From contig NZ_NPKN01000006.1 of the NCBI RefSeq assembly GCF_008329435.1, positions 124,670 through 188,669 of the forward strand: 64,000 nt of DNA. The letters run 5' to 3'. The DNA is from Rhodanobacter sp. T12-5. Lineage in GTDB: Bacteria > Pseudomonadota > Gammaproteobacteria > Xanthomonadales > Rhodanobacteraceae. Every line of letters begins with the position of its first letter. Within the stretch, counting starts at the first letter, position 1. The notes beneath the pieces were generated by a model, which was given only the letters and a program-made list of their open reading frames with translations, was not told the DNA's origin and made no database searches. Shown one piece after another: positions 32,726 to 40,691 of the stretch. Both the position numbers and the translations under genes were made by a program.

Positions 32726-33282
32726 GCGGCCGTCTCCTTCAACGCATAGATTGCCGGCAGGTTGCGGCCCTGCTCGTAATAATCCAGGCCGTAGCCAAAC
32801 ACGTAGCGGTCCGGCAATTCGACGCCGTTGAAATCGGAGGCGATGCCTTCGACCAGGCGATCATGCCGCTTGGTGCACAGGCTGGCGATCAACACACGTT
32901 TTGCGCCGCGCCGATAGCAGTCCTCGCGCACCGCTTTCAATGTGTGGCCCTCGTCGAGGATGTCGTCGACCAGCAACACCACGCGATCGACCAGCGACAC
33001 CGCCGGCTCGCGCAACCAGTGCAGCTCACTGCCGGAGGTGGCGCCGCGGTAGCGCGTGGCGTGCACGTAGTCGAATTCCAGGTCGGTGCGGATCGCCAGC
33101 GCCAGCTGGCCGGCGAAGATCAGCGCGCCGTTCATCACGGGGAGGAAGACCGCGCGCTCGCCGTCCAGCGCGGCGTCGATCTGCCGCCCCATGTCGGCGA
33201 TCACGCTTTCCAGCGTGCTGCGCTCGAACAGCAGTTCGGCCTGCGCCAGCGCATCGGCCAGCGGTGGGATTGGAGTATTCAT
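32722..33282 (-). CDS. hpt: Hypoxanthine-guanine phosphoribosyltransferase
   Basis: 186 residues from MNTPIPPLADALAQAE, whose ATG overlaps the nagZ stop (ATGA). The PRPP-binding motif VVLLVDDILDEGHTL (101-115) is intact, and the FLPVMNGALIFAGQL loop and the Lys/Asp specificity end (RYVFGYGLDYYEQGRNLPAIY, in part YGLDYYEQGRN) are typical of HGPRTs. It converts hypoxanthine or guanine plus PRPP to IMP or GMP. Placing it before the thioinosine phosphorylase gene makes a short salvage route from methylthioinosine to IMP. Confidence 0.93.
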   Translation of the reverse strand: MNTPIPPLADALAQAELLFERSTLESVIADMGRQIDAALDGERAVFLPVMNGALIFAGQLALAIRTDLEFDYVHATRYRGATSGSELHWLREPAVSLVDRVVLLVDDILDEGHTLKAVREDCYRRGAKRVLIASLCTKRHDRLVEGIASDFNGVELPDRYVFGYGLDYYEQGRNLPAIYALKETAA

Positions 33283-34295
33283 GCGGCTCCCTGGTCGGCA
33301 TGCAACGCCATGATGCGCGCGACGAAGCGGTCGCGCTGCGGATTGTTGGTGAGGCTGTCCCAGCTTGCGCCCAATGCGCCGCGCAGGTTGGCCAGTTGCG
33401 GCGGCAGCCCGGTGGCTTCGCCCTGCATCGCGGCGATCGCCTCGTCCACCACGTCGGGAAAGCAGGCCAGCACCAGATCGCAACCGGCAGCCAGGTGCGC
33501 GCGCACCCGTCCGCCGACGCTGCCGGCCGTACCGGCGGCGGCCATGCTGATGTCGTCGCTGATCACGGCGCCGGCGAAACCCAGCTCGCCACGCAGGATC
33601 TGCTCGATCCATACCTTCGAATAGCCGGCCGGCTGGCTGTCCACCGCCGGATAGATCACGTGCGCCATCATGACCGCCTCGACCCGTGCCTCGATGCACT
33701 CGGCGAACGGCAGCAGGTCGTCGCGGCGGATCTCGTCGAGGGGGCGCGGGTCGATCGCCTGCGCCTTGTGCGTATCGGTGGCGACCGAGCCATGCCCGGG
33801 AAAGTGCTTGAGTACTGCGGCCATGCCGCCCAGGTGCATGCCGCGCACGTAGGCCTGTGCCAGCTCGGCGGTCACCGCCGGAACGGCATGAAAGGCGCGC
33901 AGCCCGATCGCGGCGTTGCCGCGGGCCAGGTCCACCACCGGCGCGAAACTGAAATCGACGCCGCTGGCGCGCAGCTCGCTGGCCATCACCCAGGCGTGTT
34001 CCTCGGCCAGCCGCACCGCCTCGCCTGGGTCATGGTCGTAGACCGCGCCGATCGCCGCCAGCGGCGGCAGGCGGGTGAAGCCGTCGCGGAAACGCTGCAC
34101 CGGACCGCCTTCCTGGTCGACGGCGATCAGCAGGTGCTCACCGCCGGCCTCGCGGATCGAATCGCACAAGGCGATCAGCTGCTCGCGCGAGTGGTAATTG
34201 CGTGCGAACAGCAGTACGCCGGCCACCCCCGGCGCGGTGAGCCAGCGCTTCTCGTGTTCGGCCAGTTCCAGCGCGGCCACGCCGATCATCAGCAT
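33279..34295 (-). CDS. nagZ: Beta-N-acetylhexosaminidase NagZ (GH3)
   Basis: 338 residues from MLMIGVAALELAEHEK. The GH3 NagZ motif KHFPGHGSVATDTHKA (163-178; catalytic dyad His-Asp in the flexible loop) and the nucleophile Asp in ISDDISM (245-251) are both present. NagZ removes GlcNAc from 1,6-anhydro-MurNAc-peptides in the cytoplasm during peptidoglycan recycling and influences AmpC induction. The start overlaps the CYTH gene end by 7 bp; the stop overlaps hpt. The segment usually read IG(D/N)RAF is IGLRAF here. Confidence 0.94.
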   Translation of the reverse strand: MLMIGVAALELAEHEKRWLTAPGVAGVLLFARNYHSREQLIALCDSIREAGGEHLLIAVDQEGGPVQRFRDGFTRLPPLAAIGAVYDHDPGEAVRLAEEHAWVMASELRASGVDFSFAPVVDLARGNAAIGLRAFHAVPAVTAELAQAYVRGMHLGGMAAVLKHFPGHGSVATDTHKAQAIDPRPLDEIRRDDLLPFAECIEARVEAVMMAHVIYPAVDSQPAGYSKVWIEQILRGELGFAGAVISDDISMAAAGTAGSVGGRVRAHLAAGCDLVLACFPDVVDEAIAAMQGEATGLPPQLANLRGALGASWDSLTNNPQRDRFVARIMALHADQGAA

Positions 34296-34810
34296 GCGGC
34301 ATCCTCGGCAGCGCGCTCGGCCGGCGACCACTCCCGGTACGGATGCGCGATCAGGTTGACGTTGTAGTAGCGGGTCAGCGTGCTGACTTCGCGGCCCAGC
34401 CATGGCGGCCGCGGGAACGGCGCGTCGACCGCGGGCAGTTCGACCTCGGCGACGATGAGCCCGTGGTTGTCGCCGTTGAATTCGTCAATCTCGAACAACA
34501 CGCCATCGACCCGCACGTGGTGGCGGATTTTTTCCAGCACGCCGTCGCACAGATCGGCCAGCAATATCCGCGCATCGGCCACCGGTATCGGGTAGTCGAA
34601 TTCGGTGCGGGCAATGCCCGGCGTGGCCGCCTTGATGTTCAGCCATGCCAGCTCGCCGGCGAGGCGCGCCCGCACCGAGGCGCGTGCATGGCCAGCGCGC
34701 AGCGCCTGCGCACCGACCAGGTAGCCCTGCGCGATCGGTTCGCTGCGTTCGATGCCGGCGCGCCAGCTATCGTCGGCCAACAGGAATTTGCGTTCGATCT
34801 CTATTGCCAT
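34289..34810 (-). CDS. CYTH-domain protein (triphosphatase-like)
   Basis: 173 residues. EIERKFLL (4-11) is the ExExK signature of the CYTH superfamily; paired acidic and basic residues along the beta tunnel (ASVRARLAG, FEIDEFNG, IVAEVELP) fit inorganic triphosphatases. Prokaryotic single-domain members hydrolyse tripolyphosphate or thiamine triphosphate; adenylate cyclase activity is less likely. First gene of the CYTH-nagZ-hpt-phosphorylase operon. Confidence 0.9.
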   Translation of the reverse strand: MAIEIERKFLLADDSWRAGIERSEPIAQGYLVGAQALRAGHARASVRARLAGELAWLNIKAATPGIARTEFDYPIPVADARILLADLCDGVLEKIRHHVRVDGVLFEIDEFNGDNHGLIVAEVELPAVDAPFPRPPWLGREVSTLTRYYNVNLIAHPYREWSPAERAAEDAAC

Positions 34811-34825
34811 GCTTTTTCGATGAGT

Positions 34826-34848
34826 GCGGCCACGGATGGCCGCTTTTT
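34826..34848 (+). terminator. Hairpin with T-run between CYTH gene and rlmD
   Basis: GCGGCCA/TGGCCGC (34826-34832/34837-34843) with a 4-nt loop, followed on the plus strand by TTTTT. No plus-strand gene ends here; the minus-strand rlmD ends 30 bp away, and its transcript would carry the stem without a U-tract. It may block antisense transcription or stabilise the rlmD 3' end. Confidence 0.45.
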
Positions 34849-34878
34849 GATTCTCGCATTCAGGGACGAATGCATAAG

Positions 34879-36216
34879 TTACCGCTCGAACAGCGCGATC
34901 GACTCGACGTGCGCGGTATGCGGGAACATGTCCATCACGCCCGCCGACGTCAACTTGAAGCCATGCTGGTTGACCAGGATGCCGGCGTCACGCGCCAGTG
35001 AGGCCGGATGGCAGGAGACGTAGACGATGCGCCGGGTCTGCTTGTGCGGCAGGTACTCGAGCACCTTGTCGGCGCCGGCGCGCGGCGGGTCGAGCAGCAG
35101 CTTGTCCCACGGCTGGCGCGCCCAGTCGGCGCCGCGCTGATCCGCGAACAGGTCCGCCACGTGGAAGCGAGCATTGTCGATCCCGTTACGCGCGGCATTC
35201 TGTGCCGCGCGTTCGACCAGGCCATGCTCGCCTTCCACACCGACCACTTCGGCCACCCGGCGCGCGATCGGCAGCGTGAAGTTGCCGAGACCGCAGAACA
35301 GGTCCAGCACGCGATCGGTCGGCTGCGGGTCGAGCAGTTCCAGCGTGCGCGCCATCATCCGCTGGTTCATGTCCGCATTGACCTGCACGAAGTCGAGCGG
35401 CTGGAACTCCAGCTCCACGTCGGCGATCGCGGCATCGCCGCTGGCAATGCGGAACGCCAGCCGCGGGTTTTCCGGCCATAGCGGATGCACGCTGCTGTTG
35501 CTGCCAGGCTGCAGGTAGATGGCCAGATCGTGCGCCTGGCCGAACGCGGTCAACGCCGCCAGGTCGCGTTCGCTGAGCGGCTGCATGTGGCGGAACACCA
35601 ACGCCATCAGGTCGTCGCCGGCGGCAAATTCGATTTGCGGAATCGTGTCGACCGCATCCATCTCGCTGAGCAGATCGGCCAGCAGGCCGACCTTCGGACC
35701 CAGCGCGGGATGCATGACTTCGCACTGCTGGATCTCGGCAACGAAGCGCGGGTTCTGCTCTTCGCGGAAACCCACCAGCACGCGGCCTTTCTTCATCACG
35801 TTGCGCACCGACAGCCTGCCCTTGCGCCGATAACCCCACGGCTCGCCGGTGAGCGGCGGCAACCACTGCTGCGGTGTGACCTTGCCGATGCGCTCGAAAT
35901 TCTCCGCCAGCACGCGCTGCTTGGCGGCGATCTGCGAGGCGGCGTCCAGGTGTTGCAGCGAACAGCCGCTGCACTCGGCGAAGTGGCGGCAGCGCGGCTC
36001 CACCCGATGCGGCGAGCGGGTGATCAGCTCGACGACTTCGGCCTCGTCGAAATGGCGATGACGCTTGCGCAGGCGCGCCATGACCTGTTCGCCCAGCAAC
36101 GCGCCGCTGACGAATACCGTCTTGCCATCCACCCGCGCCACGCCGCGGCCATCATGGCTGAGGTCGGTGATGTGGGCTTCGAAAGGGATGGGCGAAACGG
36201 AGTTGGATCGGGACAT
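34879..36216 (-). CDS. rlmD: 23S rRNA (uracil-1939-C5)-methyltransferase RlmD
   Basis: 445 residues. An N-terminal TRAM domain (~8-65) is followed by the [4Fe-4S] ligands C76, C82, C85 (CRHFAECSGC) and a fourth Cys in QQCEVMHP. The SAM domain has VLDLFCGLGNFTLPIA, LDPPRAG and the catalytic YVSCHPASLARD near the C-terminus. It methylates U1939 of 23S rRNA with S-adenosylmethionine. The cluster ligands and the catalytic Cys are intact, and 445 residues is normal (E. coli 433). It stands alone, with a REP-type inverted repeat upstream. Confidence 0.96.
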   Translation of the reverse strand: MSRSNSVSPIPFEAHITDLSHDGRGVARVDGKTVFVSGALLGEQVMARLRKRHRHFDEAEVVELITRSPHRVEPRCRHFAECSGCSLQHLDAASQIAAKQRVLAENFERIGKVTPQQWLPPLTGEPWGYRRKGRLSVRNVMKKGRVLVGFREEQNPRFVAEIQQCEVMHPALGPKVGLLADLLSEMDAVDTIPQIEFAAGDDLMALVFRHMQPLSERDLAALTAFGQAHDLAIYLQPGSNSSVHPLWPENPRLAFRIASGDAAIADVELEFQPLDFVQVNADMNQRMMARTLELLDPQPTDRVLDLFCGLGNFTLPIARRVAEVVGVEGEHGLVERAAQNAARNGIDNARFHVADLFADQRGADWARQPWDKLLLDPPRAGADKVLEYLPHKQTRRIVYVSCHPASLARDAGILVNQHGFKLTSAGVMDMFPHTAHVESIALFER

Positions 36217-36285
36217 GAGGCTCGGACGGTTGATGCCGCAAGGGCTGGCCGCCGATTATCCCAGATCGGCCGCAGGCTTGCGCCT

Positions 36286-36357
36286 TGTGGGAGCGACTTC
36301 AGTCGCGATGCTTCTGCTAATGATGTCAAAGGCATCGCGGCTGAAGCCGCTCCCACA
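36286..36357. repeat. Long inverted repeat of REP type
   Basis: Arms of 26 nt (36286-36311 and 36332-36357) begin with TGTGGGAGCGACTTCAG and pair with two mismatches across a 20-nt loop. The sequence GTGGGAGCGACTTCAGTCGC is a widespread REP element of Xanthomonadales and Pseudomonas. It lies between rlmD and the YdbL gene stop. Confidence 0.85.
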
Positions 36358-36364
36358 CAGGGAC

Positions 36365-36973
36365 CTACTTCTTTTGCCAGGCGCCGGAAGCGTCCTGGTA
36401 ATACCAGCCGGCACGAGCCTTTTCGATCCAGCTCTTGGCGAAGGTGGCGCGGATCTGCGACTCCCACTCCGGATGGTTGTTGGCATGGGCGATTTCGCGG
36501 TAGAGCGCGGCGCGATCGCGGTTTTCGTCGGCTACCGTGGCGTTCGCCTGGGCGCGCTGGCTCAGCGGCACCTTGGCGGCGTCGCGCATGGCGACCATGC
36601 CGTCACGGGTGAAGCCGACGGCACCGCTGTCCAGCAGATCGCCCAGCGCGCCCTGGAAGCGCGCATGCATGCGGCCACGAATCGCCTCGGTGGCGCTGGT
36701 CTGGATGCGGATGTTCGGCACATCGGCGGCGTAGGCGGACGGGATCAGCAGATCGAGCAGCATCGCCGAAGGGTGCTGGCCGTCGTTCTGCACGGCCGGG
36801 GTCGGTTCTTTCGGTGCGGGAGTGGCATAGGGCGCGGTTCCCTCCAGCACGTTGCCGATGAACTGGTCCGCCGCCTTCTGCGCTGCGGCCTCGGGGAAAT
36901 ACACGTTGATGGTGACGCAGCCGGCCAACGCCACGGCCAGCGAGGTCAGGATGACGTAGACGAGCTTGCGCAT
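36365..36973 (-). CDS. DUF1318 (YdbL-like) lipoprotein
   Basis: 202 residues from MRKLVYVILTSLAVALAGC. The lipobox LAGC gives a lipidated Cys18 followed by VTINVYFPEAAAQ, so it is a lipoprotein, unlike soluble E. coli YdbL. A variable linker (~45-80) leads to the DUF1318 domain (~90-200), ending WYYQDASGAWQKK as in YdbL. YdbL modulates the YdbH-YnbE bridge that carries phospholipids between membranes. Here it follows a YdbH-like gene by 46 bp, on the same strand. No separate YnbE-sized gene exists, and the lipidated TINVYF start may do its job (inference). Confidence 0.88.
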   Translation of the reverse strand: MRKLVYVILTSLAVALAGCVTINVYFPEAAAQKAADQFIGNVLEGTAPYATPAPKEPTPAVQNDGQHPSAMLLDLLIPSAYAADVPNIRIQTSATEAIRGRMHARFQGALGDLLDSGAVGFTRDGMVAMRDAAKVPLSQRAQANATVADENRDRAALYREIAHANNHPEWESQIRATFAKSWIEKARAGWYYQDASGAWQKK

Positions 36974-37019
36974 GATGGACTCCAGCGATTGAAAGGGAAA
37001 AGACTGCGGCGGCATGCCG

Positions 37020-39041
37020 TCAACGGACCTGCGGACCCGCCCCGTTGATGGCGTCATGCAATCGTTGAACCAGGGTGGGCCAGTCGACCTGGGTCTGGTG
37101 GCCGATCACCTGCAGTCGCGGCAAGCCACTGCCTTCGACGATAGTGTAGCCGTCGTCGGTCGGCTCCAGACCACTCATCTGGCAGACCGTGCCCTGCAAT
37201 GTGCAATTGAGGCCGATCTGCTTGTAGCCGAAGGTCTTGAACAATTTCAGCACGGCACCCTGCAGGCCAGCGGCAATCCCGCCGCCACCGACCGCAGTGA
37301 GGTTGTTCACTGCGCGCTGGCTGATCCGCCCGCCGCTGCCGGCGAGCAGGCTGGCCTTGAATGCGACCGGGCTCCAGCCGACCAGCCGCAGGTCGTTGAT
37401 GGAGCCGTCGAGCCGGCCGGTGATGCTGCCGAAGTCGAATACGCTGGTGATCTGCGCCAGGTCGAGCTGCTTCAACGCAATGTCGCCGCTCAGCACCGGA
37501 TTGGGTCCGAACGGCTGCTGCAGCGAAAGTCGGGTGATGTCCATGTAACCGTCGAACAGGCTGGCGGAAAGGCCGCCCTGCAACTCGAAGCGATCGTCGA
37601 CCCAGCGCAGCGACGGGATCGCGCCCGCGAGCGTACCCGGGAAGGCTGGCCAGCCTATCGCCTTGCTGAAGGCGGCCATGTCGACCCCGGTCAGCACCAG
37701 TGAGGTTTCCAGCCGTTGCCCCTTGGCCGCGCCCGGGCGCCAGTCCAGCTCGCCGACGCGCAATTGGCCTCCCAGCAGCGGCATCGGCAGCGGCTGCTGC
37801 AGGCTGAGCGTGCCGCCTCGGCTTTGCCATGACGCCTGCGCGGCGCCGCTGGGTATCTTGTAGAACTGCAGGCTGCGCCAACCCAAGGTGGTCGCCGGCC
37901 GGTCATCGGTGATCGACCAGTCCAACCCGCCGTGCAGACCGGCGATGGCCAGCCGGCCATCGGCGTCGGCCAGGTCCAGCCCGTCGGTGCTGAACGCAAA
38001 GCTGCGCGGCCCGTCCGCACGCAAATCCAGACTGCCGTTGAGCTGGCCTTCGATGCGCATGTCGCGCAGGCCGAGCGTGCTCAGCCAGGCCTTGCCGTAA
38101 CGCTGGTAGGCGGCCGGAAAACTGGCATGCAGTCGATCGAGCTTCAGTGTCTTCAACGTGCCTTTCGCATCGAATGCCAGCGCGCCGTCGAGCTGCAGGG
38201 CATCGGCATCGGTCACACGCAACCGGCTCAATTCCAAAGCGCCCTTCTCCGCGCTGGCACGCAGGCCGATCTGCACCGGATGATCCGGCAGGCTGGCATA
38301 AAGCGGGCCCAGCAGAAGCTCACCGCCACGCAGGCTGGCGTCCAGATCCATCCGGGCCGGACCGTTCGTGGTATCGAGGCTGAACCGGCCCGAGCCGTTC
38401 AGTTGTTGCCCGGCGAGCGTGCCGCTGGGCGTATCGAAACCGACGTCGTCGAGCGTGAACTGGCCGGAGGACTGCACGCCGTTGTCGCGCAGATCCAGTG
38501 CCAGTTCGGCGTCCACCCGCCCCCCGGTGGTTCGGCCCGACCAGACCGTGCCGAGCAGTCCCTGCAGCCAGCCGGCGGGGAGATTGTCCAGCTTGATCTG
38601 CGCATGCGTGGGCTGGTCCAGCGGCAACGCGGTACTTGCGTGCGCCTTGTTCTGGACGAGATCGACCAACAAGGTGTTGGCCGCCTGGCTGAGCACGATG
38701 TTCGCCTGGGCATCGCTGAGCGCACCACCCGGCGCACCGGCCAGTTGCACGTTGCCGTCGAGGATCCAGCGCAGGCGATCGTCCCGCCGCAGGTTGCCAT
38801 CGAGGGTCAGCCCCAGCCGCCGCCATCCCATCGCCGGAACATCCGCCCGGTCGGCATGCAATTGCAGATGAAGCCCGCCGGCGGGATCTTCGGCGAGGCT
38901 GACGGTAACCGCCTGCAAGCGTACCCCGGGCATGCTGACCGACTTCGCCGTCAGCAGCACATCCGCGCGCGCGGGCAGGCTCCAGCCGATCGCCAGCAGC
39001 AGGCAGCAACACAGAAAAAGGTGGCTTGATGTCGGACGCAT
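37020..39041 (-). CDS. YdbH-like AsmA-superfamily envelope protein
   Basis: 673 residues from MRPTSSHLFLCCCLLLAIG; a signal peptide or anchor ends near LPARA. The long open frame above (to 39746) is antisense to the receiver-Hpt gene and rejected. The mature part is almost entirely beta-strand with repeated LxLxG and amphipathic strands, as in AsmA/TamB/YdbH bridge-like lipid-transfer proteins. The C-terminal part (GSITGRLDGSINDLRLVGWSP, in part GRLDGSINDLRLVGW) matches the YdbH C-terminal layout. With YdbL this suggests phospholipid transport to the outer membrane. Shorter than E. coli YdbH (~880). The start lies only 45 bp from the divergent receiver-Hpt gene. Confidence 0.75.
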   Translation of the reverse strand: MRPTSSHLFLCCCLLLAIGWSLPARADVLLTAKSVSMPGVRLQAVTVSLAEDPAGGLHLQLHADRADVPAMGWRRLGLTLDGNLRRDDRLRWILDGNVQLAGAPGGALSDAQANIVLSQAANTLLVDLVQNKAHASTALPLDQPTHAQIKLDNLPAGWLQGLLGTVWSGRTTGGRVDAELALDLRDNGVQSSGQFTLDDVGFDTPSGTLAGQQLNGSGRFSLDTTNGPARMDLDASLRGGELLLGPLYASLPDHPVQIGLRASAEKGALELSRLRVTDADALQLDGALAFDAKGTLKTLKLDRLHASFPAAYQRYGKAWLSTLGLRDMRIEGQLNGSLDLRADGPRSFAFSTDGLDLADADGRLAIAGLHGGLDWSITDDRPATTLGWRSLQFYKIPSGAAQASWQSRGGTLSLQQPLPMPLLGGQLRVGELDWRPGAAKGQRLETSLVLTGVDMAAFSKAIGWPAFPGTLAGAIPSLRWVDDRFELQGGLSASLFDGYMDITRLSLQQPFGPNPVLSGDIALKQLDLAQITSVFDFGSITGRLDGSINDLRLVGWSPVAFKASLLAGSGGRISQRAVNNLTAVGGGGIAAGLQGAVLKLFKTFGYKQIGLNCTLQGTVCQMSGLEPTDDGYTIVEGSGLPRLQVIGHQTQVDWPTLVQRLHDAINGAGPQVR

Positions 39042-39086
39042 GTCGGGCCATTCTGCCAAATTAAGCTGAACGACAAGGATTTCGTC

Positions 39087-39821
39087 ATGACCAGCCCGCT
39101 TTGCGACCGTTTCCATTCCGCCGAATCGGCCTGCCCCAGGGTCCTGGTGGCGGACGACGATCCGGCCAGCTGCCGTTTCCTCGGTGACGGCATGCGTTCG
39201 CTGGGGGCGCAGGTGGAGATCTGCACCGAAGGCAGCGCAGCACTGCAATTTGCCCGCGAGCAGGCGTTCGACCTGCTGCTGCTGGATTGCCGCATGCCGG
39301 GGGCCGGCGCGCTGCAGATTCTCACCGCGCTGCGCAACGATGGCCAGGCCCGTTCGGCCGATGGCATCGCCGTCGCCACCAGTGCCGAGCTGGAACCGGC
39401 CGAGCGCTCGGCGCTGCTTGCCGCCGGCTTCAGCGAGTTGCTGCTGAAGCCTTGCAGCCTGGCCGACCTGCAACGCACCTTGGCGCTGGCGCAACCGGAC
39501 CGCAGCGACGCCGGCATGCTGGATGATCACGCCGCGCTGGCCACCTCGGGCGACCCCGTCACGATGCGCGCACTGCGGCTGCTGCTGCGTGAGGAGCTGA
39601 TCCTGCTCGATCGGGAACTCGAGGCGGTGAGCCGCGAGCCGGACCGGTTCGGCGAGCGCCTGCATCGGCTGCGCTCGTCCTGCGGCTTCTGCGGTGCCAC
39701 GACGTTGTCGGTCCAGGTCGTTCTGCTGCAGAAGCGGCTGCCGCACCGCGCCGTGACCACCGGCGTACTGGCGCGTTTTCGCAAGGCGTTGCGGGCCACA
39801 CTGCAGGCGCTGGACGGCTAG
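39087..39821 (+). CDS. Response-regulator receiver domain fused to an Hpt-like domain
   Basis: 244 residues; AAGGA lies 7 bases ahead of the ATG. The receiver domain (~18-140) has the acidic triad VADDDPAS, phosphoacceptor Asp in LLLLDCRMPG and the Lys in LLLKPCS. After a linker, residues ~155-240 form a four-helix Hpt-like domain with LHRLRSSCGFCGA, where the His aligns with the Hpt phosphohistidine motif (HxLKGSS.G). No kinase or output domain. It probably shuttles phosphate from an orphan hybrid kinase. Divergent from the YdbH-like gene. Confidence 0.85.
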   Translation: MTSPLCDRFHSAESACPRVLVADDDPASCRFLGDGMRSLGAQVEICTEGSAALQFAREQAFDLLLLDCRMPGAGALQILTALRNDGQARSADGIAVATSAELEPAERSALLAAGFSELLLKPCSLADLQRTLALAQPDRSDAGMLDDHAALATSGDPVTMRALRLLLREELILLDRELEAVSREPDRFGERLHRLRSSCGFCGATTLSVQVVLLQKRLPHRAVTTGVLARFRKALRATLQALDG

Positions 39822-39857
39822 GGTCCGCGCGGCGGAGAAGCGCGTGGGTCGCCGAAC

Positions 39858-40583
39858 CTAGCGTTCGGTGTCCGGACGACGCGACACCGCCATGGCCAGC
39901 ACCCGCCAGGCGCGCAACTCGCCGCCACCGAGATGAAAACGGATGATCTCGCGCATCATGTCGCGGAGGCTTTTCAGCCCGGCGTTGTCGGGCATCCGGT
40001 CCTGCGCCAGCGCGAGCAGATCGCTGCCGCGCAATGCCTGCGGATGACTGGCGGCGCAGCGCACGGCGCCCTGTTCGACCAGATAACGATAGGATGCCTC
40101 CGGCACCAGCGCCTCGCCATCGTTCGAATCGTGGTGCAACTGCAGGCCGTAGCCGATCGCCTCCAGCAGATCGCGCTCGAAACGGCGCAGGCTCCACGCC
40201 AGCGATTCACCAGCGGCCAGCCGCGTCAGGGTCTGTGCGTAGGCATCGAACAACGCGGAAACCGGATCCTGCCGGCCGGTCAGACGCACCACCAGCTCGT
40301 TGAGATACAGCCCGGCCAGGCCGGCATCGCCGGGCAGGCGCGATGGCGTGCCTACCGTTTCGACTCCGGTCAGCGTGGCCATCTCGCCGCGCAGCAGCAG
40401 GTCCATTGCCAACGGCTGGAACGGCTCCAGCTGGGCCCGGCGCAGGCGCGAGCGTTCGCCGCGCACGCCGCGCGCCACCACGCCGAGCCGGCCATGCTCA
40501 CGAGTCAGGCATTCGAGCAGCAGCGACGTCTCGCGATAGGGGCGCGCATGCAGGACGTAGCCGGGTTGCTGTTCGAGGCGCAT
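39858..40583 (-). CDS. recO: DNA repair protein RecO
   Basis: 241 residues. An N-terminal OB fold (GYVLHARPYRETSLLLECLT, in part HARPYRETSLLLE) is followed by a helical domain; the zinc-finger cysteines of some RecO proteins are absent, as in E. coli. It helps load RecA onto SSB-coated gaps with RecR. It is at the end of the lepA-lepB-DUF4845-rnc-era-recO block, 108 bp after era, the gap being full of a 7-bp repeat. Confidence 0.94.
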   Translation of the reverse strand: MRLEQQPGYVLHARPYRETSLLLECLTREHGRLGVVARGVRGERSRLRRAQLEPFQPLAMDLLLRGEMATLTGVETVGTPSRLPGDAGLAGLYLNELVVRLTGRQDPVSALFDAYAQTLTRLAAGESLAWSLRRFERDLLEAIGYGLQLHHDSNDGEALVPEASYRYLVEQGAVRCAASHPQALRGSDLLALAQDRMPDNAGLKSLRDMMREIIRFHLGGGELRAWRVLAMAVSRRPDTER

Positions 40584-40594
40584 GGGTCAGGGGC

Positions 40595-40687
40595 GGGGAA
40601 CGGGGAACGGGGAATGGGGAATGGGGAATGGAAAACACGATAGCGCGCGGCAGCTTGCTCTTACCCGTTCCCTGTTCCCTGTTTCCC
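40595..40687. repeat. Heptamer tandem repeat with inverted partner between era and recO
   Basis: Five units of GGGGAAC/GGGGAAT run from 40595 to 40629. Thirty-seven bases on, GTTCCCT, GTTCCCT, GTTTCCC (40667-40687) are their inverted counterparts. The two could pair in mRNA between era and recO. The unit number probably varies between strains. Confidence 0.85.
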
Positions 40688-40691
40688 GCTC

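Noticed and set aside
34826-34848. Terminator for a plus-strand transcript
   Set aside because: There is no plus-strand gene upstream of it; kept only as a hairpin feature with low confidence.
39042-39746. An N-terminal extension of the YdbH-like gene by 235 codons
   Set aside because: It is antisense to the receiver-Hpt gene; a good signal peptide begins at 39041.
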